Shown here piece by piece: positions 21,412-33,033 of a stretch of 64,000 nt of DNA. The notes below the pieces were generated by a model that saw only the letters and a list, made by a program, of their open reading frames with translations, did not search any database and had not been told where the DNA came from. Within the stretch, counting starts at the first letter, position 1. Every line of letters starts with the position of its first letter. The position numbers and the translations under genes are program-made. Origin of the DNA: Nothopassalora personata (lineage: Eukaryota; Ascomycota; Dothideomycetes; Mycosphaerellales; Mycosphaerellaceae). Location of the stretch: positions 3,286,001 to 3,350,000 of the forward strand of contig CM066287.1 in the NCBI GenBank assembly GCA_033816765.1. The letters run 5' to 3'.

Positions 21412-23272
21412 GTAATGACAGCATCACGACAGCGAAGATGAATGTTCTATGACATCTCATCGCTACGGCTCAGTATCAATGCTCTTGCATCGTGCATACG
21501 ACAGCTTCTCTTCGATAGACATTACGTCGGCATACTCGCGCCGACTCCCGATGCGATAGAACTTAACGATGAGACCTGCCGATCGGGTGGCTGCTCGCAC
21601 GCACAGCAAGCCATTCTTCATTCTGTTCCACGCCGGATCCGGGCTGTACTGTACATAATACTTCACACATAGTCGTATGAAACGCTGCGCCATGGCGGGG
21701 GCCGGCATTGGAGAAGAGGTACCGTGTCAATGACACTGAGTCTGGTGGCGTACAGATGAACCAGAATGTGCCCGTCGAGATTTTCAGCAAACGAGCATCT
21801 GACATTCGCTCAGATGTCTTCGCTCAGATGTATACGAAGCATGGGTCATTGCCAGCAAGCCCCTGGCAGCAACTGCAGTACCAGAGAAGAAGAACATCGA
21901 GCTACAGCTGCCCTCAACAATGACCTACAGAGCCGAGGACTATTGTGCTGTGCCGCCGCTCAACCCTCTGGAACTAGTCCATCGTATGATGAATCGCTTT
22001 ATTACGATGGGACCCAATGCTCAAGATCACTTCGCGGACCAACTCACAACTTCCCACTGAGCACCCGGTATCGGCACACAATCTGTTCTCGGCATATTTG
22101 GAGCTTTCTCAGCCCGCAACAAGGAGCAACGTAGCGAAGCTCATCCAAGCCAGCAATGACGATCGAGTCACTCACAAACGCACTCATCAAGCCGAGTGGC
22201 GGCGACGACTTCACAAACGAGATCTTAAGACTTAAAAAACAAGCGCGTTGCGCTCTTCGACCCGCTGGAAAAGTATGTACCCTCCCTATCCAGCCACCTC
22301 TCGGAGCACTCATCGGCTCCTTGACCTGCATGCGAGAGCGTCAATCCTCAATTCCCCTCCTCGCCACTATCAGACGCAACCAAGCTCTCACCAACCCACG
22401 AACATGTGTCCTTGACGAACCATCCCCCAGCGGCAGCGGCAGACACGTCGGCGTAGCTTCGCACTAATTCTACCCTATCAACTCTCTCTGCGACCCAACG
22501 ATGTGACATCACCTCCCTGTCAAGCCAAGCCACACCGAGCCTTCCTTCCTTCCACCTGCCTGCCGACTCCAACAAATACCCCAATTGTAATGATCGCCGC
22601 CGGCAGGAACAAGCATGGCGCAAACTTGCTCGCGGCACAGCAGCAGCACACCTTTGGCTGGGTTGCAGAGACCTGTCCAAAAAAAAACGATCTCTACAGG
22701 CAAGAGCTCGCCCTTCTGGGAGGGGGAGGGAAGATTAGTCCTGTGACTGTGCATGGAGCCTACAGCCAGGTGCCAGGGGAGAATGCCGGACACAAGCATA
22801 TCGAAGAGGTCGTTCTTGCGGACGAGGAGGGAGCTACAATTACTTTTCGAGCGTGTTGGGAGCAGAATGCGAGAGTTTTATGTCTGCGGCGGTAGGGGTC
22901 TTGGTGGATCTGCGAAGAGTGCTTGGCATTGAGATTGCAAGGGGGGCGGCGAGGAGAAAGGCAGCCAGAGCGATAGTGATGAGGCTTGGGATAGATGGTT
23001 CGAGTTGGTCAAGAACGAAAGAAAGGTACAGTACGATGTGTTTACATAGTGAAGAATGCAGATCGACGGATAACATGTAAGATGTAAACAGGGGATGGAC
23101 ACAGGGGAAGGTGACAGGGTCCGCATAATTCAAGTCATAAGAGGCCTTGGCGCCAGATGCAGTATGTCTACACGATGAGGACTATACAATTTCGTACAAC
23201 TCCCGGTCTGTTCTGTGCGCCGTCGCCGTCGTTACCCAGCCGTTTGAAGCACGTTCGTTAAGTGAATACTGC
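21412..23272. other. Long intergenic stretch, one doubtful small frame
   Basis: About 1.9 kb between PPN1 and NFS1. Several frames of 60-130 codons occur but none resembles a family I know. The best is a reverse-strand frame listed separately. No transposon ends or repeats are seen. Confidence 0.45.
22840..23085 (-). CDS. Doubtful small protein with one hydrophobic helix
   Basis: A reverse-strand frame, with a possible start at MLSVDLHSS, contains a strong hydrophobic helix (LITIALAAFLLAAPLAIS) followed by a Ser/Thr/Lys-rich tail to a TAA at 22840-22842. The tail ends CTCGAAAA then GTAATT, which could be an intron donor, so the gene might continue to the left. No family match is known to me. 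It could equally be a chance frame. Confidence 0.25.
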   Translation of the reverse strand, partial: TSYMLSVDLHSSLCKHIVLYLSFVLDQLEPSIPSLITIALAAFLLAAPLAISMPSTLRRSTKTPTAADIKLSHSAPNTLEK

Positions 23273-25003
23273 TTAGTGCTGCGACCACTCAATAGTATTG
23301 AGGTCAACACCTTCTTGCACCAGCTCCCATAGAGGGCTGAGCTCACGCAGGAATGTAACACGGTTCTTGACGGCATCGAGGACGTAATCAATCTCGGCAT
23401 CGGTCGTGAATCTGCCAATACCGAATCGAATAGAGCTGTGAGCTGATTCATCAGAATTTCCGAGTGCTCTGAGCACATATGACGGTTCCAGAGATGCCGA
23501 AGTGCAAGCCGATCCGGAACTGAGCGCAATGTCTTTCAGTGCCATGAGGAGCGACTCACCCTCAACGTAGGCGAATGACACGTTGACGCAGCCAGGATAG
23601 TGGCGCTCGGGGTCGCCGTTGAGCGAGGTGTGTTCCATGGCAAGGAGACCGTCCTTGAGGCGGTTTGAGAGAGTCGAAATACGCTTGGTGTCGTACTGTT
23701 CATGAGTCAGCCAGTGGACTATGAAAAGCCGTAGTGCGTAGAGCGGCATAGTGGGGGAAGAGGAAATCATAAATTTTTGCTGTGTCTCAGCATGAGACGC
23801 ACCGGTCAAGGTGGGCTCAGAAAGCCATGCATGTTTGAGCGTATAATCATTCAAGGGGTAAAGTTGGGCAATGCGGAAGCTGCTTACCTCCATCTCTTCC
23901 TTGCATATTCTCGCGGCTTCGCCCATGCCGATGATGAGTGGCGGCGCAAGTGTTCCAGACCGTAAGCCTCGCTCTTGCCCACCACCTGAGATGATAGGAT
24001 CGATTCTCACACGGGGTCGTCGTCGTACGTAACAAGCTCCAATGCCCTTTGGTCCGTAGATCTTGTGGCCAGATATCGACATGAGGTCAACGTTCATCTT
24101 GTTGACATCCAGAGGGATCTTGCCAACAGCCTGAGCTGCATCGGTGTGGAAGTAGATCTTCTTACTCCTGCAGAGCTTGCCAATCTCCTCCACAGGCTGC
24201 ACAACCCCAATCTCGTTGTTCACGGTCATGATGGAGACTAAGCAAGTCTCAGGTCGCATCGCGTTCTCCAGTTGTGCCATATCGACCAGCCCATTCGACT
24301 GCACCGGCAGGTATGTCACCTCAAAGCCTTCGTCTTGCAAATGCCTGCAGCTGTCAAGCACACACTTGTGTTCTGTCTGGCAGGTGATGATGTGATTTTT
24401 CTTGCCACCTTTCTTGAAGAATCTGGCCACACCTTTTACGCTCATGTTGTTGCTCTCGGTCGCACCACTCGTGAAGATGATTTCTTTCGGATCTGCACCG
24501 ATGAGATTTGCAATATGTGCTCGAGCCTCTTCAACAGCCTTGTCCGTCTCCCAGCCATACGCGTGTGTCCGCGAATGTGGGTTGCCATATAAGCCGGTGA
24601 AGTAGGGCAGCATCGCGTCCAACACTCGTGGGTCGGTGGGCGTCGTTGCCTGAGCATCGAGGTAGATGGGACGTGTGCCTTGGTCCATGACGGTCGCTTG
24701 CTTCAATATGCCCGCCGAAGGGCTCATGGCGGCATCGCCCATGACACCCGTCCCAGGGATCTGGGCATCCTTGGGCTTGGTTCCCGTCTGCGCTAGGAAG
24801 GCCTTTTGGTCCTCGCGTATTGTGCTCTCCATGTTTACGCTGGCGTTCTTCGGGCTGGACTCGGAGACATAGTGCCTCCGACTGCGTGCAGTGATGCATG
24901 CTCGCGGGAGCTGGGCGGCGAACGGGGAGGTCGATGTTGACAGGCGGCGACGACTGCACTGTCGCAATGCCTGGCGGACGAGATGGGGTGCTGTGTTGGA
25001 CAT
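23273..25003 (-). CDS. NFS1: Mitochondrial cysteine desulfurase Nfs1
   Basis: Two exons (25003-23888 and 23695-23273) give 512 residues. I start at [19 protein letters not shown], which begins a basic mitochondrial presequence; the frame is open further upstream but without family resemblance. PLP-binding motifs follow: [19 protein letters not shown], the Lys in [10 protein letters not shown], and the mobile-loop cysteine in [10 protein letters not shown]. The C-terminus ends [17 protein letters not shown], the usual ISCU-binding tail. Nfs1 takes sulfur from cysteine for Fe-S clusters and tRNA thiolation. The 192-nt intron (23696-23887) is stop-free and in frame, so unspliced RNA would encode 64 extra residues between helices; splicing restores EEMEYDTKRIS. 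Confidence 0.96.
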   Translation of the reverse strand: MSNTAPHLVRQALRQCSRRRLSTSTSPFAAQLPRACITARSRRHYVSESSPKNASVNMESTIREDQKAFLAQTGTKPKDAQIPGTGVMGDAAMSPSAGILKQATVMDQGTRPIYLDAQATTPTDPRVLDAMLPYFTGLYGNPHSRTHAYGWETDKAVEEARAHIANLIGADPKEIIFTSGATESNNMSVKGVARFFKKGGKKNHIITCQTEHKCVLDSCRHLQDEGFEVTYLPVQSNGLVDMAQLENAMRPETCLVSIMTVNNEIGVVQPVEEIGKLCRSKKIYFHTDAAQAVGKIPLDVNKMNVDLMSISGHKIYGPKGIGACYVRRRPRVRIDPIISGGGQERGLRSGTLAPPLIIGMGEAARICKEEMEVSSFRIAQLYPLNDYTLKHAWLSEPTLTGASHAETQQKFMISSSPTMPLYALRLFIVHWLTHEQYDTKRISTLSNRLKDGLLAMEHTSLNGDPERHYPGCVNVSFAYVEGESLLMALKDIALSSGSACTSASLEPSYVLRALGNSDESAHSSIRFGIGRFTTDAEIDYVLDAVKNRVTFLRELSPLWELVQEGVDLNTIEWSQH

Positions 25004-25736
25004 GATGATCGATGTCGATGGTAGAGAGTGAGAGGTGTGAGGACAGACAAACCAAGACAACGCAACTCTGCAGCTTTTCTCTCGAGCACCTCCTACCGTA
25101 CCATGACACTCGCTCGGCAAGTGAGCCGACAAAATCACGTGACATAGATCTCCCAACCCTTCGGGAACATTATTGTTATACTCATGTCAATAGCAATGAT
25201 GGTGGCGTTGTTCTATACCATGATATCACATATGCTGTAGTGACTGCTACGGTATTCGATCAGGCCATGCGTAGACAGTACAGTATGATGCACTGTCAAG
25301 CATGTGTGACCGTCAGCCGTGCGCAGCATTCCAGAACGGGCCATAGATCGTTCGGATGTCTTTCTTGCCGCATGCGCCTCGTCAGCAACGACCCGGGACT
25401 GGTCACTGCGCACCCTATGATCGCATTCGTAGTTCGTACTGCTTCCCAGTGCGCATTCTTCCTTTACACGTGCATATCATAATACTCCCTCCCCTCACCC
25501 ACTGCACCGAGTCGTCGCCGACCCATATGTACGAGCTCGCTGCCAAAGGATCAACAGTCTTGGCTTGCTCATAGTGCACACCGGATGCCGTCTTGTCCGC
25601 TGGCAGAAACAATCCACTCCAACTTGGGTGGACGCCTTGAGTCGCACTGCCTCAGCGGGCCCATACTCGTCGCATACACCTCGCACTACCGCCCCCGGCC
25701 CAACGTCCTAGCTAGCTACAGCGTAATACCGCCGCC
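25004..25736. promoter_or_regulatory. Divergent intergenic region of NFS1 and the BAR-SH3 gene
   Basis: About 730 bp between two start codons pointing outward. It must carry both promoters. No defined binding site or TATA element stands out, and no gene is seen. Confidence 0.5.
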
Positions 25737-27144
25737 ATGAGTTGGAAAGGGTTCACAAAGGGCGCCACGAGGGTACATACATACAGTCATCCGCAGAAGG
25801 CTATGGACACCCCACCCGGCAGACACTGACTCGATGCTTAGGCGCCCCAAATGCTCAAACAAAAGTTCAACATGGGCGAAATCACCAAAGACCCCATCTA
25901 CATCGATGCCGAGCGCCGCTTCGCCGACCTGGAGAAAGAGACCAAGAAGTTGCACGATGAGAGTCGAAAGTACTTCAACGCCATCAACGGCATGCTGGAT
26001 CACCAGATCGAGTTCTCAAAGGCGTGCGCGGAGATCTACAAGCCCATATCTGGTCGCGCCAGTGACCCGGATTCGTACGTAATAGACGGAAACCCCGAGG
26101 GCATCCGCGCCTGTGAAGAATACGAGAATATCGTGCAGGAGCTCAAGGCGAGCTTGCAGCCGGAGCTGGAGATGATCGAGAGCCGGGTTGTGAAGCCCGC
26201 TGATGAGCTGATGGAGGTCATCAAGGCTGTTCGTAAAACCACGGCCAAACGCGACCATAAACAGCTCGATTACGACCGGCACAGGAACACACTGAAGAAG
26301 CTGCAGGACAAGAAGGACAAATCGCTCAAGGACGAGAAGGCGTTGTACAAGGCGGAGAACGACGTTGAAATGGCTACACAGGAATACGAATATTTCAACA
26401 ATCTACTGCTGGAAGATCTCCCACAGCTTTTCAGGTTGGAGAAGGACTTCATTCTGCCCCTGTTCCAGAGCTTCTACTACATGCAGCTCAACGTCTTCTA
26501 CACACTCCACGAGAAGATGCAATCCATTGATATTGGCTACTTTGACTTGACCTTGGGCATCGAAGATGCTTTTGAGCAGAAACGGGGCGATATTCAGCAA
26601 CGCGCAGAAGCACTTTCCATCGTCAAGTTCAAGACGACCGGCGGTCCGCGACCAAAGCCATCTCTGAAATACGGCAACAAGCTCGCAATCGAGAACGGCA
26701 AGGCAGGCTCTTCAGACTTGGCTCCTGCATCGTCGAACCGCAGGCTTACGCACGACTTTGGGGACACTGCACCTCCGGCTTACAGCGCTGTGAGACAGTC
26801 GGACCTTGGGCGGGCAAACAGCACGGGCAGCAATTGGAAGTCGGCGGCCAAGGCGAAAGCTGCCCCGCCACCACCTAAACCGAAGCCATCTAGACTCAGC
26901 GGTCTGCCCGGTGTCGAGCACTGCACGGCCCTATACGACTACGAAGCGCAGGCGGAAGGAGATTTATCATTCACCACCGGAGACGTCATCGAGATCGTAT
27001 CGCGTACGGACAACACCAATGAATGGTGGACAGGGCGCATTGGTTCACGACAAGGACAATTCCCAGGTAAGCTTTCCACATAGCTAGTCCTGGTGATCAG
27101 CGACACTAACATTTGCAGGCAATTACGTTCAGCTCACGGCTTAG
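25737..27144 (+). CDS. BAR and SH3 domain amphiphysin-type protein (Rvs167/Hob1)
   Basis: Three exons (25737-25772, 25842-27066, 27119-27144) give 428 residues. The 12-residue first exon MSWKGFTKGATR joins to APQMLKQKFNMGEITKDP, the usual start of this family; the 26-nt last exon completes the SH3 domain as FPGNYVQLTA. The BAR domain covers about 15-250 (coiled helices with ERRFADLEKETKKLHDES and QSFYYMQLNVFYTLHEKM). A Pro/Ala-rich linker (PPPPKPKPSR) leads to the SH3 domain at about 370-428 (ALYDYEAQAEGDLSF, NEWWTGR). Such proteins bend membrane at endocytic actin patches. Both small exons would be missed by a simple open-frame search. Divergent from NFS1. Confidence 0.95.
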
Positions 27145-27492
27145 AACGCCTGGAGTCCATCGAAGTCGCCTTTGCAGTGGTCGGCTCTACGTGCACTACC
27201 ATGACTTTCCAAGCGCTTCAATTAATGTATATGGGCATTCCGGCGGCGACACCTACGCCACCTGAGTTTCTCGTCAATTCTCTTGTCACGGACAAGTTAT
27301 CCTAGTAAAGTACAATATCTGCATCAAACGCCCTCGATGTGCTATCAAACGCCGAGGCAAGCTACCGGGATTTCCCGCGCGACTGCATCCATGCGTGCCT
27401 CTTCCCAACCCCATGCAGCCCCTTGGACGTCCCAAAATGCTCATCACAATTGATATCGTCCTCGAAAGATTTCGCCTATCCATCCGTAACCT
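27145..27492. other. Intergenic between convergent genes
   Basis: About 350 bp holding the 3' ends of the BAR-SH3 gene and the cell-surface protein gene; nothing else is seen. Confidence 0.55.
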
Positions 27493-28880
27493 TTAGCACG
27501 GCCAAACGACAGCGAGCACAATCGTCGCCGCAATCCAAAACAAAGACCTCTGTATCATACTCGGCGCGCCCGAGTTCTGCTCCTCCTCCGCCGAGTAAGT
27601 GCCAGTATCCTGAGTGAAATTCGCAGAATGGCCGCCGGAAGACGACACACCAGCTTCACTCCTTAACGTCGGCTTCGCGGAAGCAAGCCATCCGCTGGTA
27701 TCTGAAGGCTGCACTTCGCTTGAGACGACGTCTGTCGCTGAAGTGCACGGCACCGTCGAAAGATCGGTAGGCTCGGGTGTCAAAGTCACCGTTCCAGATC
27801 CGGGCGCTTTGGGCCATAAAGGGACCGACGGGCTCGTGGTGGCAGTCTCGGTCACGGGCACGACCGAGTAGCAAATTTCTGTCCCTGGATCGATGCCCGT
27901 TGTTCCGCTGTCGCAATCGGAGGAGAAGACGGTGTGCATTTGGGTGGTGGTGCCGTCGGTGAGAGTCACGGTCGTGACGTAGGGGGGTAGTGAAGCTTTG
28001 GGGAGGGAGTCGAGGTCGGCGGTGGGTCGCTTGACGGGTTCTGTTGGCTTTGGAGGGGGAAGTGGGTGGAGGGTGCTGGGGGCTGGATGGGAGGCGTGGT
28101 GCCGAAGGGAGTTGGAGGACGGGTAGAGGATTGAGGGTCGGACGGATGGAGGTGAGGATGGCGCAGGGTGTGGTGTGGGGACTGCGTGGTTGCCGTTGAA
28201 GAGGCCGGGAATCGGCGGCGCTGGCTTGGAGCTTGTGAAGAGTGCTGTGTTTGATAATGGTGACGCTGCTGATGCTGCTGCTGATGCTGCTGCTGATGCT
28301 GCTGCTGAGAATGGAGGTGGAATGGCCACGCTGTTTATGTAGCTGTGGGGCGTTGGTCTTGGGAAGAGTGGCATCGCATACGATCCAGCTGCAGAAGTGC
28401 TGTTCCTATACGAGCTTGTGTTCAGATTCAGTCCGCCGAACTGTGCCAAGTGTGGTGTAGGTGGATATGGAGCGCCTGACTTCTGTGGTGGGCTTGCTTG
28501 ACACTCTCCAGGCACCGGGAATGGCTCGCCGGTCGTTGGGTAGACGGTGCAGCTCTTACTGCATGAGGCGTCTCCAGCTTGCGGCGATGACTGCCAGCAA
28601 GGAGCATAGATGTTGTCGAGAGGTGGACGACTAGCTGCTTGCTGTATGCAGTTGACAGGGTTCGGTACGTTGTTCTCGCACTTGATCATGATGGGCATCA
28701 TGAGTGATGGACCCAGACAGAAGGAGCCATTTGTCGTTGGACAGCTGAACTTTTCGGTTGCGTTGGCGCTGCGTGTTCGTCAGTATAAGACATCGAGACA
28801 GAGTGCGGCGTCACTCACGGAGCGTCTTTCGAAGGCAACGACGCCCCAATACCGGCAAGGACAGCATCAGAAACTTTCAT
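27493..28880 (-). CDS. Ser/Thr/Pro-rich probable GPI-anchored or membrane cell-surface protein
   Basis: Two exons (28880-28819, 28768-27493; intron 50 nt, GTGAGT donor) give 445 residues. The short first exon MKVSDAVLAGIGASL may be a weak secretion signal. The next 100 residues contain paired cysteines (FSCPTTNGSFC, NPVNCIQ, PCWQSS, CSKSCTVYP). The centre is low-complexity, with an (AAAS)n run from GCT/GCA triplets at about 28260-28310 and long Pro/Ser stretches. A second folded block reads PYVTTVTLTDGTTTQMHTVFSSDCD. The C-terminus is hydrophobic (SLFWIAATIVLAVVWPC), as for a GPI signal or tail anchor. It resembles fungal wall mannoproteins in composition, not in a named family. Confidence 0.75.
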
Positions 28881-30095
28881 CTTGATCTTGCAAGCACACA
28901 AGATGAAGCAATCAAGTTAGACAACCTTGACTTGTAAATAGTTTGTCGACGGTCAGTTCGATTGCTTCAACGAGTTGTTGCGTGATCTAATGTCGACCCA
29001 AAGTGTGAGGATAGAACGAGCATGCCCCTACAACGAGCCGGTCTGCAGCAGGCATGATATACACTCTCTGCATTATGCTACAGCCACCCGCTTTTGGTCT
29101 TCTTGCCACCAAGTCGTCGCTCTGGGAAGGTATCAGATATCCAGCCTCATTCGCAAGTCTTCTGCGCGACAGAGCGTGCCCAGCCTGCATCAGCAACGGG
29201 CACAGCCAGAATTCATCAACCGTCATTGCTGCAAGCCACCTTAGCACGCATTCGAGAAGTGCCACAGCTCCAAGGCGCGTCCGCATGATGTTCACGCACC
29301 AACGGGCCGACCGACCACATAGCAGACGGGGAGATTGCTGCCCTGCCATGCTCGTGGCGTAAGCTGGATAGACAGGCAGTCGTCACAGCAGCAACGACGT
29401 TGGACGAGCCACATCCCATCCCATAAAATGCCGGCATCAACGTCGAAGCGATGGGGCGCTATGGCGCGCTGACAGAGCGTATGCTGACAGGGTCTTTGTA
29501 AATCATTCCCTTGCATATTTAAGCTGTATTGGAGGCAGTGGCCATCACGCTGCTCCGTAGCAGCCTGCGATCCTTCTTTGCGACTCGTGTTGCCAGCCTT
29601 GTCATCAGTAAGGGTGAGACATTTGGTAGTCGTCCAGCCGGAAACCGTTGCAGCCGTTGTACCAGATTTCGTGATGATTGCGCACCGGAGAATTACTTGC
29701 GCAACAAACCACCCGCAATGTTTCCAACTTTCATGCACCTCCTCTTTTCTTGCCATCTTCTTGCTGCACTGATGACCGACTCCCACGACACGAAATGACA
29801 ATATCTCGAGCATGGAACACTTATCTTTGATTCGACGACCTCCCAGGTGTGCTAGAGGAATGCCATGACCTGCAGGCAAGCCAACGGCGTCTTTTGCCAT
29901 TCGAAAGATTATGCCTTCAACAAAGTCGATCGCATCGCTGGTAGTACTCGGTCTACCGGGATCGAGCTTAGTAGCTGTAGCCGAATCACCGGACCGGATC
30001 TAGATGAGTGGGGGCATGACATCGCTCTGGATGCCCTTCCTGTGACCTCTTGCACACTGAGCAGTCGCAGAAACCACGCAGACGCTGCCCCGAAC
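28881..30095. other. Intergenic, no gene seen
   Basis: About 1.2 kb between two divergent genes. A 202-codon reverse frame at 29292-29900 has no family features and I do not support it. No repeats or RNA genes are seen. Confidence 0.5.
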
Positions 30096-30770
30096 ATGAC
30101 ATACGAGTCGGAAATCGAGTTCACACTCGATACGATCTGTCCATGGACTTATCTCGCGAAACGCCGACTTGGAGCAGCTCTTGAGCAGATCCCGGCAGAC
30201 TCTCCAGTAAAGTTCACCATCAAGTATAAACCATATCAGCTGTACCCAGATGCATCGCAGGAGGGCGAAGACAAGTTCGCTTGGTACAAAAAGTCGCGAT
30301 ATGGCGATAGCGAGGACAAGATGAAGAAGTACACGACCCTCATGTCGGCGTACGGCATGGGAGTCGGCATAAACTTCAAGTTTGGTGGCACGGTGGCAAA
30401 CACCTTGCATGCCCATCGCTGCATACAGCATTGGCAGGAGTCGAAAGGGCCAGAGACTGCCGATCGCTTTGTCAACAGCCTTTATAGGCAGTACTTCGAG
30501 GAAGAGAAGCACCCGAGCTCACACGAAACTCTCTTGACTGCGGCCAGGGACGCGGGCATTGACGAGAATGAGGCGAAGACGTTCATCGAGGATGAGAGCG
30601 AAGGGTTGATGGAGACGAAGATGCTTGTTCGTGAGCAAGCTGGCAACCAGATTGATGCTGTTCCGCATCTCGTGATCGTTGGCAAACGCCGGGACACTAC
30701 CATCGAAGGATGCCGGGAGGTGGACGAGTATGTGCAGACGTTGAATCGTGTCGTAAAAGAATGCTTGTAG
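30096..30770 (+). CDS. DsbA/FrnE-like thioredoxin-fold oxidoreductase
   Basis: A single exon of 224 residues, started at MTYESEIEFTLDTICPW (30096) because the family begins there; the 77 upstream in-frame codons show no resemblance. The CPW motif at about residues 15-17 is followed by Thr, so the site is CPWT instead of the classic CxxC and only one cysteine remains. The helical insert (AHRCIQHWQESKGPETADRFVNSLYRQYFEEE) and the cis-Pro loop AVPHLVIVGKR complete the DSBA-like thioredoxin fold (PF01323). No targeting signal is seen, so it is probably cytosolic. Fungal relatives are thought to be glutathione-linked isomerase or transferase-like enzymes; the substrate is unknown. Confidence 0.9.
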   Translation: MTYESEIEFTLDTICPWTYLAKRRLGAALEQIPADSPVKFTIKYKPYQLYPDASQEGEDKFAWYKKSRYGDSEDKMKKYTTLMSAYGMGVGINFKFGGTVANTLHAHRCIQHWQESKGPETADRFVNSLYRQYFEEEKHPSSHETLLTAARDAGIDENEAKTFIEDESEGLMETKMLVREQAGNQIDAVPHLVIVGKRRDTTIEGCREVDEYVQTLNRVVKECL

Positions 30771-30834
30771 GCACAGTCTTCGAGTTGGCGTTCTCGAGCG
30801 CCTGCCCAATTTCATCCTTCCTGCTTCTGCTTTC

Positions 30835-32593
30835 TCATCTCATCTCCAGTCCAATTCCTCGGGCGCATTTACGAGCGAGGGCCATCTTCAGGAAGCATTC
30901 CCGACCCAGGCCTCTCATTTGGCGCACGAAATCATTTCCGCTGACACGTCCCCGGTCCACAGCCTTCTGCAGCACGTACATGGCCTCTCTGCTGGCCGCT
31001 TCCTCTGCACATAAGGTCCACAGCTGATTCGCAACCATGGTAGGAGCTATCAGTACATCATCGATTGGTGGCTGTTTCTTCGATTTCGTGGTCTTTATAG
31101 TACGGTCGCATTCTTGTATGCTTTGGCGGAGGATAGCTTCATTGCTGGCGAGAGCTTGGTCGAGCTGCTCCAGCTGCTGTAATTCACCTTCCAACCGTTC
31201 GTAAGCAGATCGTAAGGCATTGTGCTGGGCCTGGAGAGGCGCAATAGCGGCCAAGTTCTGAGCCACCTTTTGTTGCGTCTGTTGTACAAGCGTTCCTGTG
31301 ATAGCGTGGATAAGGTGTTCCCGTTCAGGGTTTGGAGGAATCGGAGGCGCTGGCAGTGACTGTCCTGACGACCTTGGCAATGCGACCTCGAAGGGATCCG
31401 TCAACAAGTCTGGCGCCGGCTGTCTCTGCGCAGGAGGTTGCTGTTGTACTTGGTTCTGGATATGAAAGGACTGAAAGGGCTGCGGCTGTCGTTGTTGGTA
31501 TGGTTGCCACTGGTCGTGTTGCTGCAGCTGCTGCAGGGGTGGCGAGGTCACAGGTGCCTGTTGCACGCGTTGCTGAGGTTGTGGCTGCGGAAGTGGTGGA
31601 GGGCGCGAGTACTTCGTCTCTGGTAGCTCGGAGTATCCATGGACTGGCGATACGGGGGAGACAGGACTTCTATCACGATTTATTCTTTGTTGGAATGCTT
31701 GTTGTTGCAGTATGTGCTGTGATGGACCAGGAGGCCTGCCGTTTTGATGAGGTGAGTTCACCGGATTGAAGGTCGGATTTGGGCCTGGAGCCTGCCATTG
31801 ACCAGTGGGAGGATGCGAAAATGGAGTGCGTAGTCGTATCGAAGCCACCTCGTGAGGTAGCGGTGGGAGGGGTGGTCCATCCCTCACGACGTCCCGAGAT
31901 GACTCGGCGTATTCCTCACCAGGCTTGGGAGGTACCGGCGGAGGTCCACTGTCGCTTTTCGTTCCAGCATGCCTGCTATCGCTGGCTCCAGGTTTTGGCG
32001 GTAGCTGTGGTGGTGTCTGGCTAGCTCCCGCCATCTGTTGCGGAGCATGTAGAGAAGGTCTCCGATACTGGCTTTGTTGCGCTCTGCTGATCACCGGTGG
32101 CTCTTTCGCAAACACTTGCTGCAAATACTCGAGGAATTCCACGATGCTCGCTCTGTCCCACATTCGTGCCCAGTCCCGCAGGTATGGATGATACACTCTT
32201 CCGTCCACGCCCACATGTTGTCCAGGTCTCACCACCATGTCTCTTGCAGGATCTACGTAGACCATCGGAGCGTCGTATGGATATGCATGTGGGAGCCATA
32301 GCTTCACCGGAAAGCGATATGTCGTTCCCCTAAAATCGACCGGCAGCGTTCCATAGAGTATCACCAGGAGTGCAGATGCACCATTTTCATAGGTATACGT
32401 CTCGGTTCGTGTTTGGAGCGAGGGATATGCAGAGAGTGCTCGAGCAGCATCGGAGTATGTTCGTTGCGCGTCACGGTATTCCTGCAGACGGGCATCAGTC
32501 TCGTCACGCCGGTTCAACCGATCATGTAGTCGACTCACGCACGTGTAGAACGCTATACAGCCACGCGAGCACCTTGTCCGATACCTGCGTCAT
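30835..32593 (-). CDS. VPS23: ESCRT-I subunit Vps23 (TSG101 homologue)
   Basis: Two exons (32593-32543 and 32481-30835; intron 61 nt) give 565 residues. The 17-residue first exon MTQVSDKVLAWLYSVLH joins to EYRDAQRTYSDAARAL, completing the UEV domain (to about residue 150), which has the ubiquitin-conjugating fold without its catalytic cysteine (FRGTTYRFPVKLWLPHAYPYDAP). A long Pro/Gln-rich linker follows. A coiled coil lies at about 430-490, and the steadiness box (LQKAVDRGRVSGNDFVRQMRGLGRECFLKMALARK) is near the C-terminus. The protein recognises ubiquitinated cargo on endosomes and, in fungi, also takes part in pH signalling. Starting translation inside the intron would drop the true N-terminus. 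Confidence 0.95.
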
Positions 32594-33033
32594 CCTTGCT
32601 GTGGATTTGGTGCATCAACAGCTGGACGTGAAAGTCATCTCATTATAACCTCAGTCGCGAAGCGAAGTGGAGCTGCCCAGCTTGCTCTTTCCATCCAGTG
32701 ACACATTGACATGCGCCCAACGCCCAAGGCTACATAGAGTACATGCATCCAGGCCACGAGAACATATGGTCTTGTTATCTGATGAAAATTCATATTCCGC
32801 GAGATTCACGCTAACATCGTCAACCTGGTAATGGCCGTTCCGTAGCTTCCGCCGGTGAAAAGAGAGTCAAGGCCTTGAGTCCTAACTTAATACTGTAGTC
32901 GCGCGCGATTGACCTCACAGACTATGCTGCCATTTCGATCAACACGGCACGACTCGGGACTCATCTGTCTGGATGCTGTTACACAGTCCTTGTCCGTTGC
33001 AATGCACCAGATGTAACATCAACAGATCCAACA
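32594..33033. other. Intergenic between VPS23 and a pseudogene
   Basis: About 440 bp; expected VPS23 promoter. The right part may include unrecognisable 5' remains of the neighbouring pseudogene, whose frame is open back to about 32930. Confidence 0.45.

Noticed and set aside
22503..22895. 130-codon forward frame upstream of NFS1
   Set aside because: No recognisable domain and only average codon pattern; not enough to call a gene.
28242..28310. Trinucleotide run (GCT/GAT) as a separate microsatellite
   Set aside because: It encodes the Ala/Ser run of the cell-surface protein and is described with that gene.
29292..29900. 202-codon reverse frame
   Set aside because: Cys/Gln/His-rich composition without fold, signal or family features and no splice continuity; probably chance.
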